Shown here: positions 44,489 through 55,328 of the stretch, piece by piece | Layout of the letters: every line of letters starts with the position of its first letter | Numbering within the stretch: the stretch's first letter is position 1 | NCBI GenBank assembly: GCA_948144175.1 | Contig: CANXME010002068.1 | Coordinates: 3,844,001 to 3,908,000 of the forward strand | Origin: Closterium sp. NIES-65 | Lineage: Eukaryota; Streptophyta; Zygnematophyceae; Desmidiales; Closteriaceae | Direction of reading: 5' to 3' | DNA length: 64,000 nt | The notes under the pieces: model-generated | The model's database searches: none | The model's input: the letters and a program-made list of their open reading frames with translations, nothing else | Told to the model about the DNA's origin: nothing | Position numbers and translations under genes: made by a program

Positions 44489-44513
44489 CACCCCCATAGG
44501 CAAAGTGGGGGAG
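44489..44513 (-). other. C9 polypurine tract in a hairpin
   Basis: CCCCCACTTTGCCTATGGGGG then TG and the LTR on the minus strand, identical in the stem to C5 and C13. Confidence 0.75.
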
Positions 44514-44687
44514 AACAAGTGGTCACAAGACCAGTCAAGCAAAGCAAAGCAAGCACAGGGTGGATCACAAAGTCACCACACAGTCCGAGCACAAGAGCAA
44601 GGCCACAAGGCCAGTTCACATGCAAGATCATATATATAAAGGTAAACAAGCAAGTGCAGGTATAGAAAGAGTACAGTACAAACAAGA

Positions 44688-47600
44688 TCAAGAAGTGAGC
44701 AAGTGAGGCCAGGTAGGCACAAGACCTAGCAAAGTACAGAAGCGCTGATGATCACAAGGCGCAAGCGCCTTAGTGAAGATATCAGCAGTGTTGGCCTCAG
44801 AGGCCACGTAGGTGAGGCGGAGCTGACCACGCTGCTGCAGCTCACGAGCCAGGAAGTAGCGGAGAGCAATGTGCTTCGTTCTGTGCTCCAGTCTGTGCTC
44901 CCGACACAAGGCCAGCATGGCCTTGTTGTCTATGCACAGAACTGGAGGAGAACGAGGCGGCTCTCCTAGGTCAGTCAACAGGTAGGTGAGCCAGCGTAGC
45001 TCCTGTGCAGCCATGGCCCATGCGTAGATCTCAGCCTCACAGCTGGAGCCGAGAACAGAGGACGAACGGGTAGACCGCCACGAAACAGAGCCGGAGCCAA
45101 GGCTGAAGGTGTAACCCTGTGACGACCGCTGCAGAGTCTGGTCGTCAGCCCAAGAAGCGTCAGCGGCACCTGTGAGGACCACTCGAAGTCGCCCTCCAAG
45201 CACTAGCCCCATGCCCGACGTACTGCACACGTAGCGCAACACCCTCTTCGCTGCAGCCATGTGCTCTGGTCGGTGTCTCCCAGGAGTAACATAGCGTGCC
45301 AAGATGCTAAGAGGGTATGCAAGGTCAGGTCGTGTGCAGGTCATCAGGTACATGAGGCAGCCAACAAGCTCTGGGTACGGGCCACTCGGCTCTACGGACT
45401 CATCCGAAGGCAGAGCTGAGAGCGAGTGGCGAGTAGACAGAGGAGTGGCCTGAGGCGAGGAGTACGTGAAGCTGAAGGGCTGAAGGACCTGCTGCAACAT
45501 GTGTGACTGAGTCAGGGTAATGGTGCGCTGTGCTCTGTCCCGGGTGATCTGCAAGCCAAGGTAGCTGCGCAGTTCACCCAGGTCTGTGCACGTGTGTCTC
45601 TTCTGCAGCTCGGACTTCACGTGGGCGAGTCCAGCAGTGTCACCACTGGCAAAGACCAAGTCGTCGACGTACACGAGGATGTTGAACGGCGGCAAAGAGG
45701 TGTCGGTGCACAGAAACAGCGACGGGTCGGCTGTTTAAGGAGCTAACCCAAGAGCCGCAAGTGTAGTCCTCAGTGTATCGTGCCACTCACGGGGTGCCTG
45801 CCGGAGACCGTAGACTGGCCGCCGGAGGCTCCACTGGGTACCAGGGGGAAACGACCCAGTGAAGCCAGGTGGGCGGCGCAGCCAGATCTCCTCGTGCAGG
45901 CTGCCCTGTAGGAAAGCTGTGCTGAAGTCAAGAGATTGAAGCTCGTAGTCGCGCTGAGCGGCTATGTGCAGCAGCACCCGAAGAGTGGTCATCTTCGGGG
46001 TGGGAGAGAAGATCTGAAAGTAGTCAACTCCCTGGCGCTGATTGAAGCCTCGAGCCACGTAACGCGCCTTGAAGACAGGCGGAGAACCCGGCGGCCGCTT
46101 CACCCTGAAAATCCACATGCCACTGACGATGTTCGCCCCAGGTGGGGGAACCTCGTCAACGTAGGTGCCTCTGGACTTCCAGGAAGCCATCTCTGCGTCC
46201 ATGGCTGACTGCCACTGTGAGGAGTAGGGACTCTCGATCACCTCAGCGTACGATCGAAGAGTCGGGATGTCTGGTGCATCCCAGATGGGGCAAAGCAGCA
46301 ACAAAGCACTGGAACTTCTCCTGCCTGTCCTCAAGGACGTCCGTGCTAAGAGCACACTCACCCCCGACGGACGGAGGACAGACAGACTCAGACTCTGCAA
46401 CGAGACTGGCAGCGTAGTCTTGACGACAGCGAGCAGCGAAGTCGACAAGCTCAGCAACTAGGGCAGACGCAGCAGTGGACTCAAAGGAAGGGTTAGTGAC
46501 AACTGTAGCAAGGAGACGCGTGACCGAAGGACTAGCAGCACGAAGGGAGTCAGACTCCGGGTCAGCAAGAGTAGGAAGAGAGGACTCTGGAGGAGACGGC
46601 AACGGGACACGCAGAGGAGCAGTGGAAGGACGCAGCGCCATCTGGTGTGTGCCGGGGACCAAATGAGGACGCGGACGCGCAGTACGACCACTAGTGCGAG
46701 CAGCACGACCAGGCGACGCAATACGAGACGCAGGCGCACGACGCTCAGCAAGACCTCTAGTAGGACCCGTGTAGGGAGAAGGAGCAGGTAGAGGGGAGGC
46801 GGGCTGTAACTGTGACTGCGACTGGACAGGCTGTGGACACTCTAAGGAAGGAGCAGGACCAGTAGAGGGCGGGAGACCAAGAACCTGCTCCAGGAGCGGA
46901 ACGAAGTACGGCCGCGGCTGCGCCTCCAGAACCAGCAAGGACGGCACCAGTACCCCAAGCGGCAGCACCAGCGCCAGCAGCACCTCCAGCTCCAACAGCG
47001 CCAACTCCAGCACTTACAGAAGCACCAGCGCCAGCAGCACCGCCAGCGCCAACACCCCTAGCAGCTCCAGCTCCAGCAGCACCAACTCTAGTAGGACCGT
47101 CAGCTCCAGCAGCCTCAGCAGCACCCCCAATAGAAACACCAGCGCCAACAGCCCCAGCTGCTCCTGCTCCAGCAGCACTAGCACCGCCAGCAGCTCCAGC
47201 AGGACCAACTCCAGTAGCCCCAGCAGCAACCCCAGTCTCAGTAGCACGTCTCCAGCGACGGGCAAACCACTCGCGCAGCTCCTGTGGAGAGAGTGGCTCC
47301 CGCCTTGACAAAGCACCGCTCGCGACCACACGAGCAGACCCAGCGCCCCCAGGCTCGGCACCCCCGGGCTCCGCACCTCCAGGCTCCGCACCCCCAGGCT
47401 CCGCACCCCCAGACCCAGCACCCCCAAGCTCAACACCCCCAGACTCAGCACCCCCAATCTTAGCACCCCCAGACTCCGCATCCCCAGGCTCATCACCCCT
47501 GGTCTCAGCACCCCCAGACCCGGCACCCGCAGGCTCAGCACCTCTAGCAGCACTAGAGTCAACAGCTACCTAGACAGGCTCGATTGCATCTACCTGGGAC

Positions 47601-48041
47601 ACACCTGACGAGGCAGGACCCTGAGAGGGGAGGGGGTCGACCGGGGGAGGACCTGGTGCAAGGAAGAGCGGCGGCGGGGGGAGGGGCGCAGTGCGGTAGG
47701 GGAAGAGACGGTAGTAAGGCACCGACTCGTCAAAGGTGACGTCTTGGGAGGACAAAACACGGCGCGAGGTGGGGTGGTAGAACTGCCACCCAGGCGCGTC
47801 AGGGGGGAAGCCAAGGAAGATGCAAGGAACAGCACGGGGGGACAGCTTGTCCGCAGACAAGTCGCGGACAAACGCCCGAGATCCCCAGACCCGAAACGCA
47901 GACGCATCGCCAACCTTCCCGGTCCACCGCAAGGCGGGGGAGGTCTCTGACAAGGAGACCCGGGGCTGAAGGTTGAGTTGATGCGCGACGTACTGAACCG
48001 CAAACGGCCACAAAAAATGGGGGGCAGCCGCATGCATCATG
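44688..48041 (-). pseudogene. pol: C9 integrase C-part, linker, RT and RNase H
   Basis: Integrase from MMHAAAPHFLWPF through the FYHPTSRRVLSSQDVTF region is open to TAG 47570 (Glu in sisters). The linker has GGAEP-type repeats (47330-47560) and an Ala/Gly tract; a frame change lies near 46925. A deletion near 46280 removes the LLTPEEDP segment before DAPDIPT and shifts the frame again. RT (46457 on) carries AMDAEMASWKSRGTY and TAFLQGSLHEEIW, then TAA at 45735 in the APSTADPS region. YVDDLVFASGD and RNase H (AADASWADD, SSCEAEIYAW, IDNKAM) form an open 335-codon tail ending in TGA. Confidence 0.85.
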
Positions 48042-48172
48042 TGTCAGAACATTATAGCTTAAACATTTGTGTAGGCTGTAGTGGGGTAGCCCATAAGGGG
48101 TACAACCCAATTAGGGTTAGTACTTGTACCCAACTGTTTCATAGTTCATTCATCCATTCTCAGTTCTCGTCA
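48042..48172 (+). repeat. C10 5' LTR
   Basis: 131 bp, TGTCAGAACATTATAGC to AGTTCTCGTCA, with the GGCTGTAGTGGGGTAG core. Confidence 0.88.
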
Positions 48173-48201
48173 TGGTATCGAGCAGGTTCCCGAGTGGGAA
48201 T
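48173..48201 (+). other. C10 primer-binding site and hairpin
   Basis: TGGTATCGAGCAG then GTTCCC-GAGT-GGGAAT; the outermost pair becomes G-U in RNA, the rest of the stem is perfect. Confidence 0.75.
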
Positions 48202-49215
48202 GCTGCCTAGGGCCCACCACGATTTTTTTTTTTTTTCCCCTGCCCGTAGCGCGCTTCGCTCCTACCCGAGTAGCGCTTCGAGCCGCCCTTAGTGGCCCCC
48301 CTTTGGCCGCCCTTACGGCCCCTTGCGCCGCCCTTACGGCCCCTTACGGCCCTGTCTGGCCCCTTACGGCCCCGCTTAGGCCCCTTACGGCCCCGTCGCG
48401 GCCTCGCTTAGGCCCCTCCGCGGCCCCGTCTGGCCTCTTACGGCCCCGCTTAGGCCCTTTACGGCCCCGTTGCGACCTCGCCTAGGCCCCTCCGCGGCCC
48501 CGTCTGGCCCCTTACGGCCCCTTACGACCCCGCCTAGGCCCCTCCGCGGCCCTGTTTGGCCCCTTACGGCCCCGCCTAGGCCGCTTTGCGGCCCCGTCGT
48601 GCCCCTTACGGCCCCTTTGCGGCCTAGCCTAGGCCCCTCCACGGCCCCGTCTGGCCCCTTTAGGCCTGTTGCGGCCCCGCCTAGGCCCCTCCGCGGCCCC
48701 GTCTGGCCCCTTCACGGCCCCGTCTGGCCCCCCCTTTACTGCCCCGCTACGGCCCCGTCAGGCCCCTCTGCGGCCCCGTCGTCACCTGCGGCCCCGTCGC
48801 CACCTGCGGTCCCGTCGCAACCTGCGGCCCCGTCGCCACCTCCACCTACGGCCCCGCCGCCACCTGCGGCCCCGCCACCACCTGCGGCCCAGTCGCTACC
48901 TGCGGCCCCGCCGCCATCTGCGGCCCTGCCGCCACCCGCGGCCCCGTCGCCCTACCCTAGCGGCCGAGCAGCACAGCAGCCGAGCCGCCCAACAGCCGAG
49001 CCGCCCAGCAGCCGAGCCGCCCTGCCGCCGAGCCGCCCAGCAGCCGAGCCGCCCTGCCGCCGAGCCGCCCAGCAGCCAAGCCACCCTGCAGCCGAGCCGC
49101 CCTGCCGCCGAGCCGCCGAGCTGCCCTACTGTCTAGCACCTGCTGTCCCTACCGGTGCTCCCCGCCCCTCCTTCCTCAAACTGGTGAGCTCACTTCCTCC
49201 TAGGCCACTGCAGTC
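48202..49215 (+). repeat. C10 leader with minisatellites
   Basis: Arrays of CCCCTTACGGCCCCGTCTGG-like units (48290-48770), GCCCCGTCGCCACCTGCG units (48770-48950) and CAGCCGAGCCGCC units (48960-49130) precede gag. A 346-codon Pro/Arg-rich frame (48470-49510) overlaps the gag start in another frame and is probably a by-product. Confidence 0.68.
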
Positions 49216-50326
49216 ATGGCTACCCCCAGTGTCCTCACTTTTTATGCTGAGGGCCGTGCCGTTGACTTTGAGGTCTGGGTCGATGACCTCTAGCTATTTC
49301 TTCAGTGCGATAGAACGGACGGCCTCTCTCTGTTTGATCTCACTTCTGGTGCCTCTCCTGCCCCTGCTGCTGATGCTGACGCCACTGTTTGCTCACAGTG
49401 GGCCACGCGCGATGCTGCTGCTCCCCTTGCTGTGCGCCGCCACTTACCGACCACTGAGCATGCACACTTTAGCCAGTACAAGAGTGCTCAGACCTTGTAC
49501 GACGCTGTAGTTGCACGCTACTCTTCCCCTGCCACTGCTGCACTGAGCCGCCTCATGCTACCGTACCTCTTCCCTCACCTTGCTGCCTTTCCCATAGTCG
49601 CTGACCTCATTACGCACCTCCGCACTAGTGACACTCGCTACCGTGCTACGCTTCCTGCTGAGTTGTGCGCCAAGAACCCCCCCCCCCCATGTACATCACC
49701 CTCTACTACATAGTCACCCGGCTCCCTGACTCTCTTCGCGTAGTCAGGGACCACTTCCTCTCAGTCTGGCCCACCACTCTCACCGTTGACCTCCTCGAGA
49801 AGGCCCTCCTAGCGATAGAGAAGAGCATAGTCGCTGTAGGAGCCTCTCGTGGTGACCCTCGCACCCCCGTCTTCGAAGGGTGTTCTCCCTCCCCCCTCTT
49901 GCCCTCTGTTGCCTCTGCTGCAGCGGCCTACCTCGTTGGTTTCGAGTCGGTCGGCGCTGCGTCTGCCCCGAGCGGGAGACGCCACACCGGCAAGGGCAAG
50001 GGGGGCAAGGGTGCTGGAGGGGCTGGAGGGGGCGGTGGAGGTGGTGGTGGAGGCAGTGGAGGGAGTGGGGGTGGTCGTGGGAGTGGTGCCGGGGGTGGCG
50101 GCGGCGGCGGCAGCAATGGATGCGGCGAAGGCGGTTGAGGTGGCGGAGGGAGCGGAGGTGGCGGAGGTAGCGGAGGAGGTGGAGGTGGAGGAGGCGGCGG
50201 AGGTGGCGGCGGCGGCGGAGGCGGCGGTGGTGGTGCGGGTCGCGACCCTGCGCAGAGGAGTGGCGACGGTGGTGGTCAGCGCCAGCAGCAGCGGAGTGGT
50301 GCGACCCTGTCCCCTAAGCAGAAAGT
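49216..50326 (+). pseudogene. gag: C10 gag pseudogene
   Basis: The start at 49216 gives MATPSVLTF, then Tyr where sisters have Asp. TAG at 49291-49293 replaces the Gln of VDDLQLFLQ. The Gag domain is open from 49432, but the Pro run has 12 C (49677-49688) instead of 10, shifting the frame before YITLYYIVTRLPDSL. A 158-codon stretch in the new frame covers the Lys/Gly-rich and poly-Gly parts to a TGA at 50136. It ends at the junction near 50326, just after the Gln run. Confidence 0.82.
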
Positions 50327-51266
50327 ACCGCTCGCGCCCCTGCCCACTGACGCGGGCGGGGCCCCACACGTCCATGTGGAGAGTCTGCAGCGGAGCCTCT
50401 GCCGGAGGAAACTCGGAGGAGTGAGGGGCGGCGCGCTGTCGCCCCTCGACGCAGGGGACGCAGGTAGGGCCAGGCCAAGCAAGAAGGGAAGGGAGAGACC
50501 GAGGGAGACCAGAGACAAGGACACGGGAGGCCATGCCTCGGAGACGAGGCAAGGAGGGGTGACCAAGGCGGTGGTGCCAAAGGAGAGTCTGGTGGGACAG
50601 CAGACGACACGAGCAGGGGGCAGACTCAGGACCAGACCTGGACGCCGCAGCAAACACCTGACTCGACGCAGCTACCTGGGCAGACTCAGTAGTAAGGGTG
50701 TACAGGCTCGACCCTGGCCGACGGGTGAACGTGGCCAAGTGTCGCCCTGTCCGAGCACACGTGCAGTGGGTCACTCGCTGACTCGCAGGAGTGAACTAGT
50801 CAACCCCCGTATCCTGTAGGTCCGCTCCACTCACCAAGTTCGTAGAGAACGAGGGGAGGTAGAGACCAGACAGGGTGCCAGAGGGGGCTGCCGGGCACGG
50901 TAGGACAGTGGAGAAGCTAGCAAGGACAGGACCCCCAAAGGGGTCTGCCAGGGAGACTGCAACCGGCCGACTGAGCGGCGTAAGAGTGGTGCGGTCTCGA
51001 AAGAAGGAGCGGGACGCACCCGAGTCAAGGGCGAAGGTGTGGAAGGCCTGAGCCGACGTAGTACCTGAGAGAGCAGACTCACCAGCACCTGGGGCGGCAG
51101 ACGCACTGGCAACTGGGGCAGCAGACGCACTGGCACCTGGGGCAGCAGACGCACTAGCACCTAGAGCAGCAGCCTCATCAGCTCCTAGAGCAGTGGCCTC
51201 AATGCCCGGGTCAGGCGGTATACACAGGTAACAGTCACCCTCAACACTAGTAGTCACAGAATACAT
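50327..51266 (-). pseudogene. pol: C9 protease, gag-pre-integrase and integrase N-part
   Basis: From 51266 (MYSVTTSVEGDCYLCIPPDP) the frame carries protease FALDSGASRSFF and gag-pre-integrase LLWHHRLGHPSLPRLRG. The integrase zinc Cys pair CVPC and LHMDVWGPARVSGQGRERYF follow, ending at the C10 junction. The open frame from 50774 continues past the junction into antisense C10 gag, giving a 321-codon chimeric frame without biological meaning. The catalytic Asp and Glu of the integrase core beyond the first Asp fall in the missing 300 bp. Confidence 0.82.
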
Positions 51267-51329
51267 GGCAGCAAGGATAGTATCATAGTCAAGATTAAAG
51301 ACGGCAACCCTCGCCCTAGACAGATCACC

Positions 51330-52108
51330 CTAGCGAGGGATCTTTGACGCCTCAAGGAACTGGCGACGCCACGCGTCCGTTAGGCGACTGAAGCAGCGCT
51401 GGGTGGAGTGCGGGCCCCCGCACTGCTCACCAGCTCGGTCACCGGTACGGAGGACGTAAGTGCACGGACCAAAACCCCCACCGCGCTGGCGCGCAGTGTA
51501 CCACTCACAGAGCTGGTGAGGGGACAGGGTCACACCAGCTCTGTGAGAGTGGTGGGGCAAACTGAGAGGAAGTGGTCCCTGACTACGCGGAGAGAGTCAG
51601 GGAGCCGGGTGACTATGTAGTAGAGGGTGATGTACATGGGGGGGGGGTTCTTGGCGCAGAACTCAGCAGGAAGCGCAGCGCGGTAGCGAGTGTCACTAGT
51701 GCGGAGGTGCGTAATGAGGTCAGCGACTGTGGGTTAGGCAGCAAGGTCAGGGAAGAGGTACGGTAGCAAAAGGCGGCTTAGTGCAGCAGTGGAAGGGGAA
51801 GAGTAGCGTGCAACTACAGCGTCGTACAAGGTCTGAGCACTCTTGTACTGGCTAAAGTGTGCACGCTCAGTGGTCGGTAAGTGGCGGCGCACAGCAAGGC
51901 GAGTAGCAGCATCGCGCGTGGCCCACTGTGAGCGAACAGTGGCGTCAGCATCAGCAGCAGGGGCAAAAGAGGCACTAGAAGTGAGGTCAAACAGGGAGAG
52001 ACCGTCTGCCCTATCGCACTGTAGGATAAGCTACAGATCATCTACCCAGACCTCAAAGTCAACTGCCCAACCCTCAGCGTCAAAAGTGAGAACACTAGGG
52101 GAGGCCAT
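51330..52108 (-). pseudogene. gag: C9 gag pseudogene, poly-Gly domain deleted
   Basis: The start at 52108 gives MASPSVLTFDAEGWAVDF. TAG in VDDLQL (about 52032-52034) and TAA in DLAAFPTV (about 51736) break the N-terminal domain. The Pro run has 10 G on the plus strand (51638-51647) and keeps the frame. Near 51545 the sequence jumps from CPTTLT to the segment before LCEWYTARQRGGG, removing the poly-Gly domain. The Cys/His segment is complete: GPCTYVLRTGDRAGEQC, GGPH, STQRC. Confidence 0.8.
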
Positions 52109-53098
52109 GACAGCAATAGACAGGCAGTGAGTACAGTGGGGCAGGGCAGTGCAGTGGTAGAGGCGCTGCTCTTACCACGCAAGTGGGGCTGTCCTGGGTA
52201 GGCTGACAGGCGACACCGCCTCGGCTGCGGGGCGGCTCGGCGGCTCGGCTGCTGGGCGGCTCGGCGGTCAAGTAGCTCGGCTGTAGGGAGGCTCGGCGGT
52301 CGGGCGGCTCGGCTGCAGGGCGGCTCGGCTGCTCGGCGGCTCGGCTGCTCGGCGGCTCGGCTGCTCGGCGGCTCGGCTGCTCGGCGGCTGTGCGGCTCGG
52401 CGGCTCTGGCGCTGGGCGGCTGAGTGGCGACGGGGCCGCGGAAGGGCGGCGACGGGGCCGCTGAAAGGGCAGCGACGGGCCATTGAAAGGGCGGCGACTG
52501 GCCGCTGAAAGGGCGGCGACGGGGCCACGGAAGGGTGGCGACGGGGCCGCTGAAGGGCGGCGACGGGGCCACAGAAGGGCGGTGACGGGGCCGCTGAAAG
52601 GGCGGGCGGCGACGGGGCCGCTGAAAGGGCGGCAACGGGGCCGCAGTTAGGGGCGGCGACGGGGCCGCGGACGGGCGGCCACGGGGCCGCTAGAGGGCGG
52701 CGACGGGGCCGCGGAAGGGCGGCGTCGGGGCCGCGGAAGGGCGGCGACGGGGCCGCGGAAGGGCGGCGTCGGGGCCGCGGAAGGGCGGCAACGGGGCCGC
52801 TGCAAGGGCGGGCGGCGAGGCCGTGGAAGGGCGGCGACAGAGCCGCTAAAAGGACGGCGACGGGGCCGCTGAAAGGGCGGCGACGGGGCCGCGGAAAGGG
52901 GCCGCGAGGGCGGTGCGAAGAGGGCCGCAAGGGCGGCGCGACGGGGCCGTGAGGACGACGCGACGGGGCCACTAGGGGCCGTGAGGGAGGCCGCTAGAGG
53001 CCACGAAGGGGAGTCACACGGGGCGCGACTCGGGCAGGGGCCAAGCGCGCTCCGGGCAGGAAAAAAAAAAGAAAAAAGGTCGGTGGGCCCTAGGAACA
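52109..53098 (-). repeat. C9 leader with minisatellites
   Basis: A GGCTCGGCGGCTCGGCTGC array (52235-52420) comes first. It is followed by GGGGCCGCTGAAAGGGCGGC-like units of about 20-22 bp (52430-52990), an A-tract (53061-53077) and the GGGCCC block. No gene is seen. Confidence 0.68.
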
Positions 53099-53127
53099 GT
53101 TCCCACGGGGGAACCTGCTCCATACCT
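53099..53127 (-). other. C9 primer-binding site and hairpin
   Basis: The minus strand reads AGGTATGGAGCAG after the LTR, a mutated initiator-Met site, then GTTCCC-CCGT-GGGAAC, a perfect stem. Confidence 0.72.
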
Positions 53128-53244
53128 TGTGACAATTAGAACGAGAATGATTGAACTATGAAACAGTTGGGTACATGTACTAACCCTAATTGGGTTGTAC
53201 TCCTTATGGGCTACCCCACTACAGCCTACACAGATGTATAAGCT
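53128..53244 (-). repeat. C9 5' LTR, outer end lost
   Basis: 117 of about 131 bp. The outer ATAATGTTCTGACA expected on the plus strand is absent, and at 53245 the sequence passes into plus-strand integrase DNA. A 9-bp inverted repeat, ACAGATGTA/TACATCTGT, straddles this break. Confidence 0.82.
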
Positions 53245-54226
53245 CTACATCTGTGGCGCCTGGGTGGCAGTTTTACCACCCCACCTCGCGCCGTGTTCTT
53301 TCCTCCCAAGACGTCACCTTTGACGAGTCGGTGCCTTACTACCGTCTCTTCCCCTACCGCACAGCGTCCCTCACTCCGCCTCCGCTCTTCCTTGCACCAG
53401 GTCCTCCCCCGGTAGACCCCCTCCCCCCTCAGGGTCCTGCCCCGTCAGGTGTGTCCCAGGTAGACGCAGTCGAGCCTGTCGAGGTAGCTGTTGACTCTGG
53501 TGCTGCTAGAGGTGCTGAGCCTGCGGGTGCCGGGTCTGGGGGTGCTGAGACTAGGGGTGCTGAGCCTGGGGGTGCGGAGTTTGGGGGTGCTGTGTCTGGG
53601 GGTGCTGAGCCTGGGGGTGCTGGGTGTGGGGGTGCGGAGCCTGGGGGTGCAGAGCCTGGAGGTGCGGAGCTTGGGGGTGCCGAGCCTGGGGCGCTGGGTC
53701 TGCTCGTGTGGCCGCTGGTGGTGCTTCGTCGAGGCGGGAGCCACTCTCTCCACAGGAGCTGCGCGAGTGGTTTGCCCGCCGCTGGAGACGTGCTGCTGAG
53801 ACAAGGGGTGCTGCTGGGGCTACTGGAGTTGGTCCTGCTGGAGCTGCTGACGGTACTAGTGCTGCTGGAGCTGGAGCTGCTGGGGGTGTTGGTGCTGGTG
53901 TTTCTACTGGCGCTGGTGCGTCTGGGGGTGCTGCTGAGGCTGCTGGTGCTGACGGTCCTACTAGAGTTGGTGCTGCTGGAGCTGGAGCTACTGGCGGTGT
54001 TGGCGCTGGCGGTGCTGCTGGCGCTGGTGCTTCTGAGGGTGCAGGAGTTGGCGCTGTTGGAGCTGGAGGTGCTGCTGACGCTGGTGCTGTCGCTGGGGGT
54101 AAAGGTGCCGTCCTTGCTGGTTCTGGAGGCGCTGAGCGACCGAGGCCGTACTTCGTTCCGCTCCTGGAGCAGGTTCTTGGTCTCCCGCCCTCTCTTGGTC
54201 CTGCTCCTTCCTTAGAGTGTCCACAG
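53245..54226 (+). pseudogene. pol: Copia pol fragment C11 (integrase tail and linker)
   Basis: From about 53256 the plus strand encodes the end of integrase (APGWQFYHPTSRRVLSSQ), a GGAEP-repeat linker (53510-53695) and an Ala/Gly linker up to LECPQC, where gypsy G1 is inserted at 54227. A frameshift near 53695, where one G of a repeat is lost, separates linker halves. The open frame from 53190 starts inside antisense C9 LTR and fuses to integrase, a chimeric frame created by rearrangement. Nothing upstream or downstream of this piece is present. Confidence 0.78.
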
Positions 54227-54628
54227 TGTGAGAGGACGTCCCCGTTATAATATTTGCTCACTATTATATTTTTCCGTTATCCTATTCTCCCTTTTCTCCT
54301 CTTTATTTTGGTCTTTATCTCTTCTCAATCGGCCTACTATTCTATTTTCTAGAGCCTTCAATTTATTTCTCTTATTTCCTACTTTTCCCACCGACATACC
54401 TATTATACGGCACCGACAGCGCCGACAGTGGTGTATACGGTGTAATCTGGGCGTAATCCCAAGTGCCAATAGCCTTGCGTGCTTGTGCGCACTTGTGATT
54501 GTAGTATCGGGAAGGGCGTGTTCCCGAAGGTTCGTTTTATCTCGTTTATCCTTGTATTTTCCGAGTAAAAAAATGCCTTGTATTCAGTTTTAGTGACAAG
54601 TTTCGATTGAGAATTCGATCCTGTGACA
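54227..54628 (+). repeat. Probable G1 5' LTR
   Basis: 402 bp from TGTGAGAGGACGTCCC to CTGTGACA, AT-rich in its first part. Boundaries rest on TG/CA ends, the TGTGAGAG start shared with the gypsy LTR at 63391-63763, and the primer site that follows. There is no second copy in the window for confirmation. Confidence 0.65.
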
Positions 54629-54630
54629 CT

Positions 54631-54645
54631 TGGTAATGAGAGCCG
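54631..54645 (+). other. G1 primer-binding site
   Basis: TGGTAATGAGAGCCG two bases after the LTR, close to the initiator-Met type site. Confidence 0.55.
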
Positions 54646-54792
54646 TTCTCACTCGACGACTCTTGGCTAAGCAGCGGTCGCGGAAAAAATCGCCTCGAAA
54701 AACCGCCAGGGGCGACCAATTCGACGCCGATTTCTGGTAAGCACCAGTTCCGCGCTTTTCGAATTAACCCCCTTGCGTGGTTTCTGAACAGG

Positions 54793-55155
54793 ATGGGTTC
54801 GCCGGTGACCAACGACGTTACGCGGCAGCTCTTCGCGCAAATCGCCAAGATGGAAGCGGAGATGCGAGCGACGACTGAACCGTCGCGATTGGAGAACGAG
54901 TAGCTGCGAAACGAACTGCAGCGCGTTACGCAGCTCCTTTCAACCATGAACATTCCTGCTTCGACGACTTCGCAGCAGTCGCAGCGTTAGTTCGAGGTTC
55001 TGAAATCGCCGGAATTGTTCGACCCTAGCGATCGAAAATCCGACGTCAGGCGGTGGCTCGCGACGATGGAAATATATTTCGCGGCGATCGGATGGTCGAC
55101 GACGGAGTACGACGGCGAGAAAATTCGTCTCGCGACAACGTTGATGCACGGTCCA
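54793..55155 (+). pseudogene. gag: G1 gag N-terminus
   Basis: The start at 54793 gives MGSPVTNDVTRQLFAQIAK, a coiled-coil-like stretch (EAEMRATTEPSRLENE, LRNELQRVTQLL), then LFDPSDRKSDVRRWLATME and YFAAIGWSTTEYDGEKIRL. The latter resembles the N-terminal capsid region of Ty3/gypsy Gag (retrotransposon gag family). In-frame TAG codons at 54901 and 54988 both sit where Gln would fit. The frame is cut by C12 after TLMHGPC. Confidence 0.72.
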
Positions 55156-55328
55156 TGTCAAAATAGTAGCTAAGGCTAAGAAGCCATGGCTAGGTTTACG
55201 GTACACGAAAGAGAAATGAAAGAAGAGGGGGTTGCACTAGCAAGAATGAGGATACAAATAGCAAACCCTAGAAGGGTTGTACTCGCTATAAAGCACCCCA
55301 CTACAGGCTAGAGCATAATATTCTGACA
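55156..55328 (-). repeat. C12 3' LTR
   Basis: 173 bp, TGTCAGAATATTATGC to TACTATTTTGACA on the minus strand. It shares the CTGTAGTGGGGT core but is longer than other short LTRs. It is inserted in G1 gag. Confidence 0.78.

Larger units (their letters stand above)
48042..50326 (+). mobile_element. Copia element C10, 5' part, inserted in C9
   Basis: The plus strand reads a complete 5' LTR, primer site, leader and gag up to 50326, where it joins C9 integrase in antisense. The left flank is TCATG (48037-48041); no right LTR or duplication remains, and about 300 bp of C9 are missing at the junction. This is best read as an insertion followed by deletion of the element's 3' part and adjoining C9 DNA. 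Confidence 0.78.
44358..53244 (-). mobile_element. Copia element C9, split by C10
   Basis: The 3' half (44358-48041) and the 5' half (50327-53244) are one minus-strand element. Integrase stops at GRERYFLL on one side of C10 and resumes at MMHAAAPHF on the other, about 100 codons short. The two LTRs share the variant GTACATGTACCC, while C10 and C13 have GTACTTGTACCC, and they differ at 5 of 117 aligned bases. The outer 14 bp of the 5' LTR are missing at 53244. The 5 bp outside the 3' LTR are GGCTC. Confidence 0.82.
54227..55155 (+). mobile_element. Ty3/gypsy element G1, 5' end
   Basis: The plus strand reads a probable LTR, primer site, short leader and gag N-terminus, cut at 55155 by the C12 LTR. 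It is inserted in C11; the left flank is CACAG. Base composition and Gag type differ sharply from the copia DNA around it. Confidence 0.72.

Noticed and set aside
48042..53244. Autointegration product with two head-to-head 5' halves
   Set aside because: The right half shares LTR variants and integrase continuity with 44358-48041, so it is one older element interrupted by C10.
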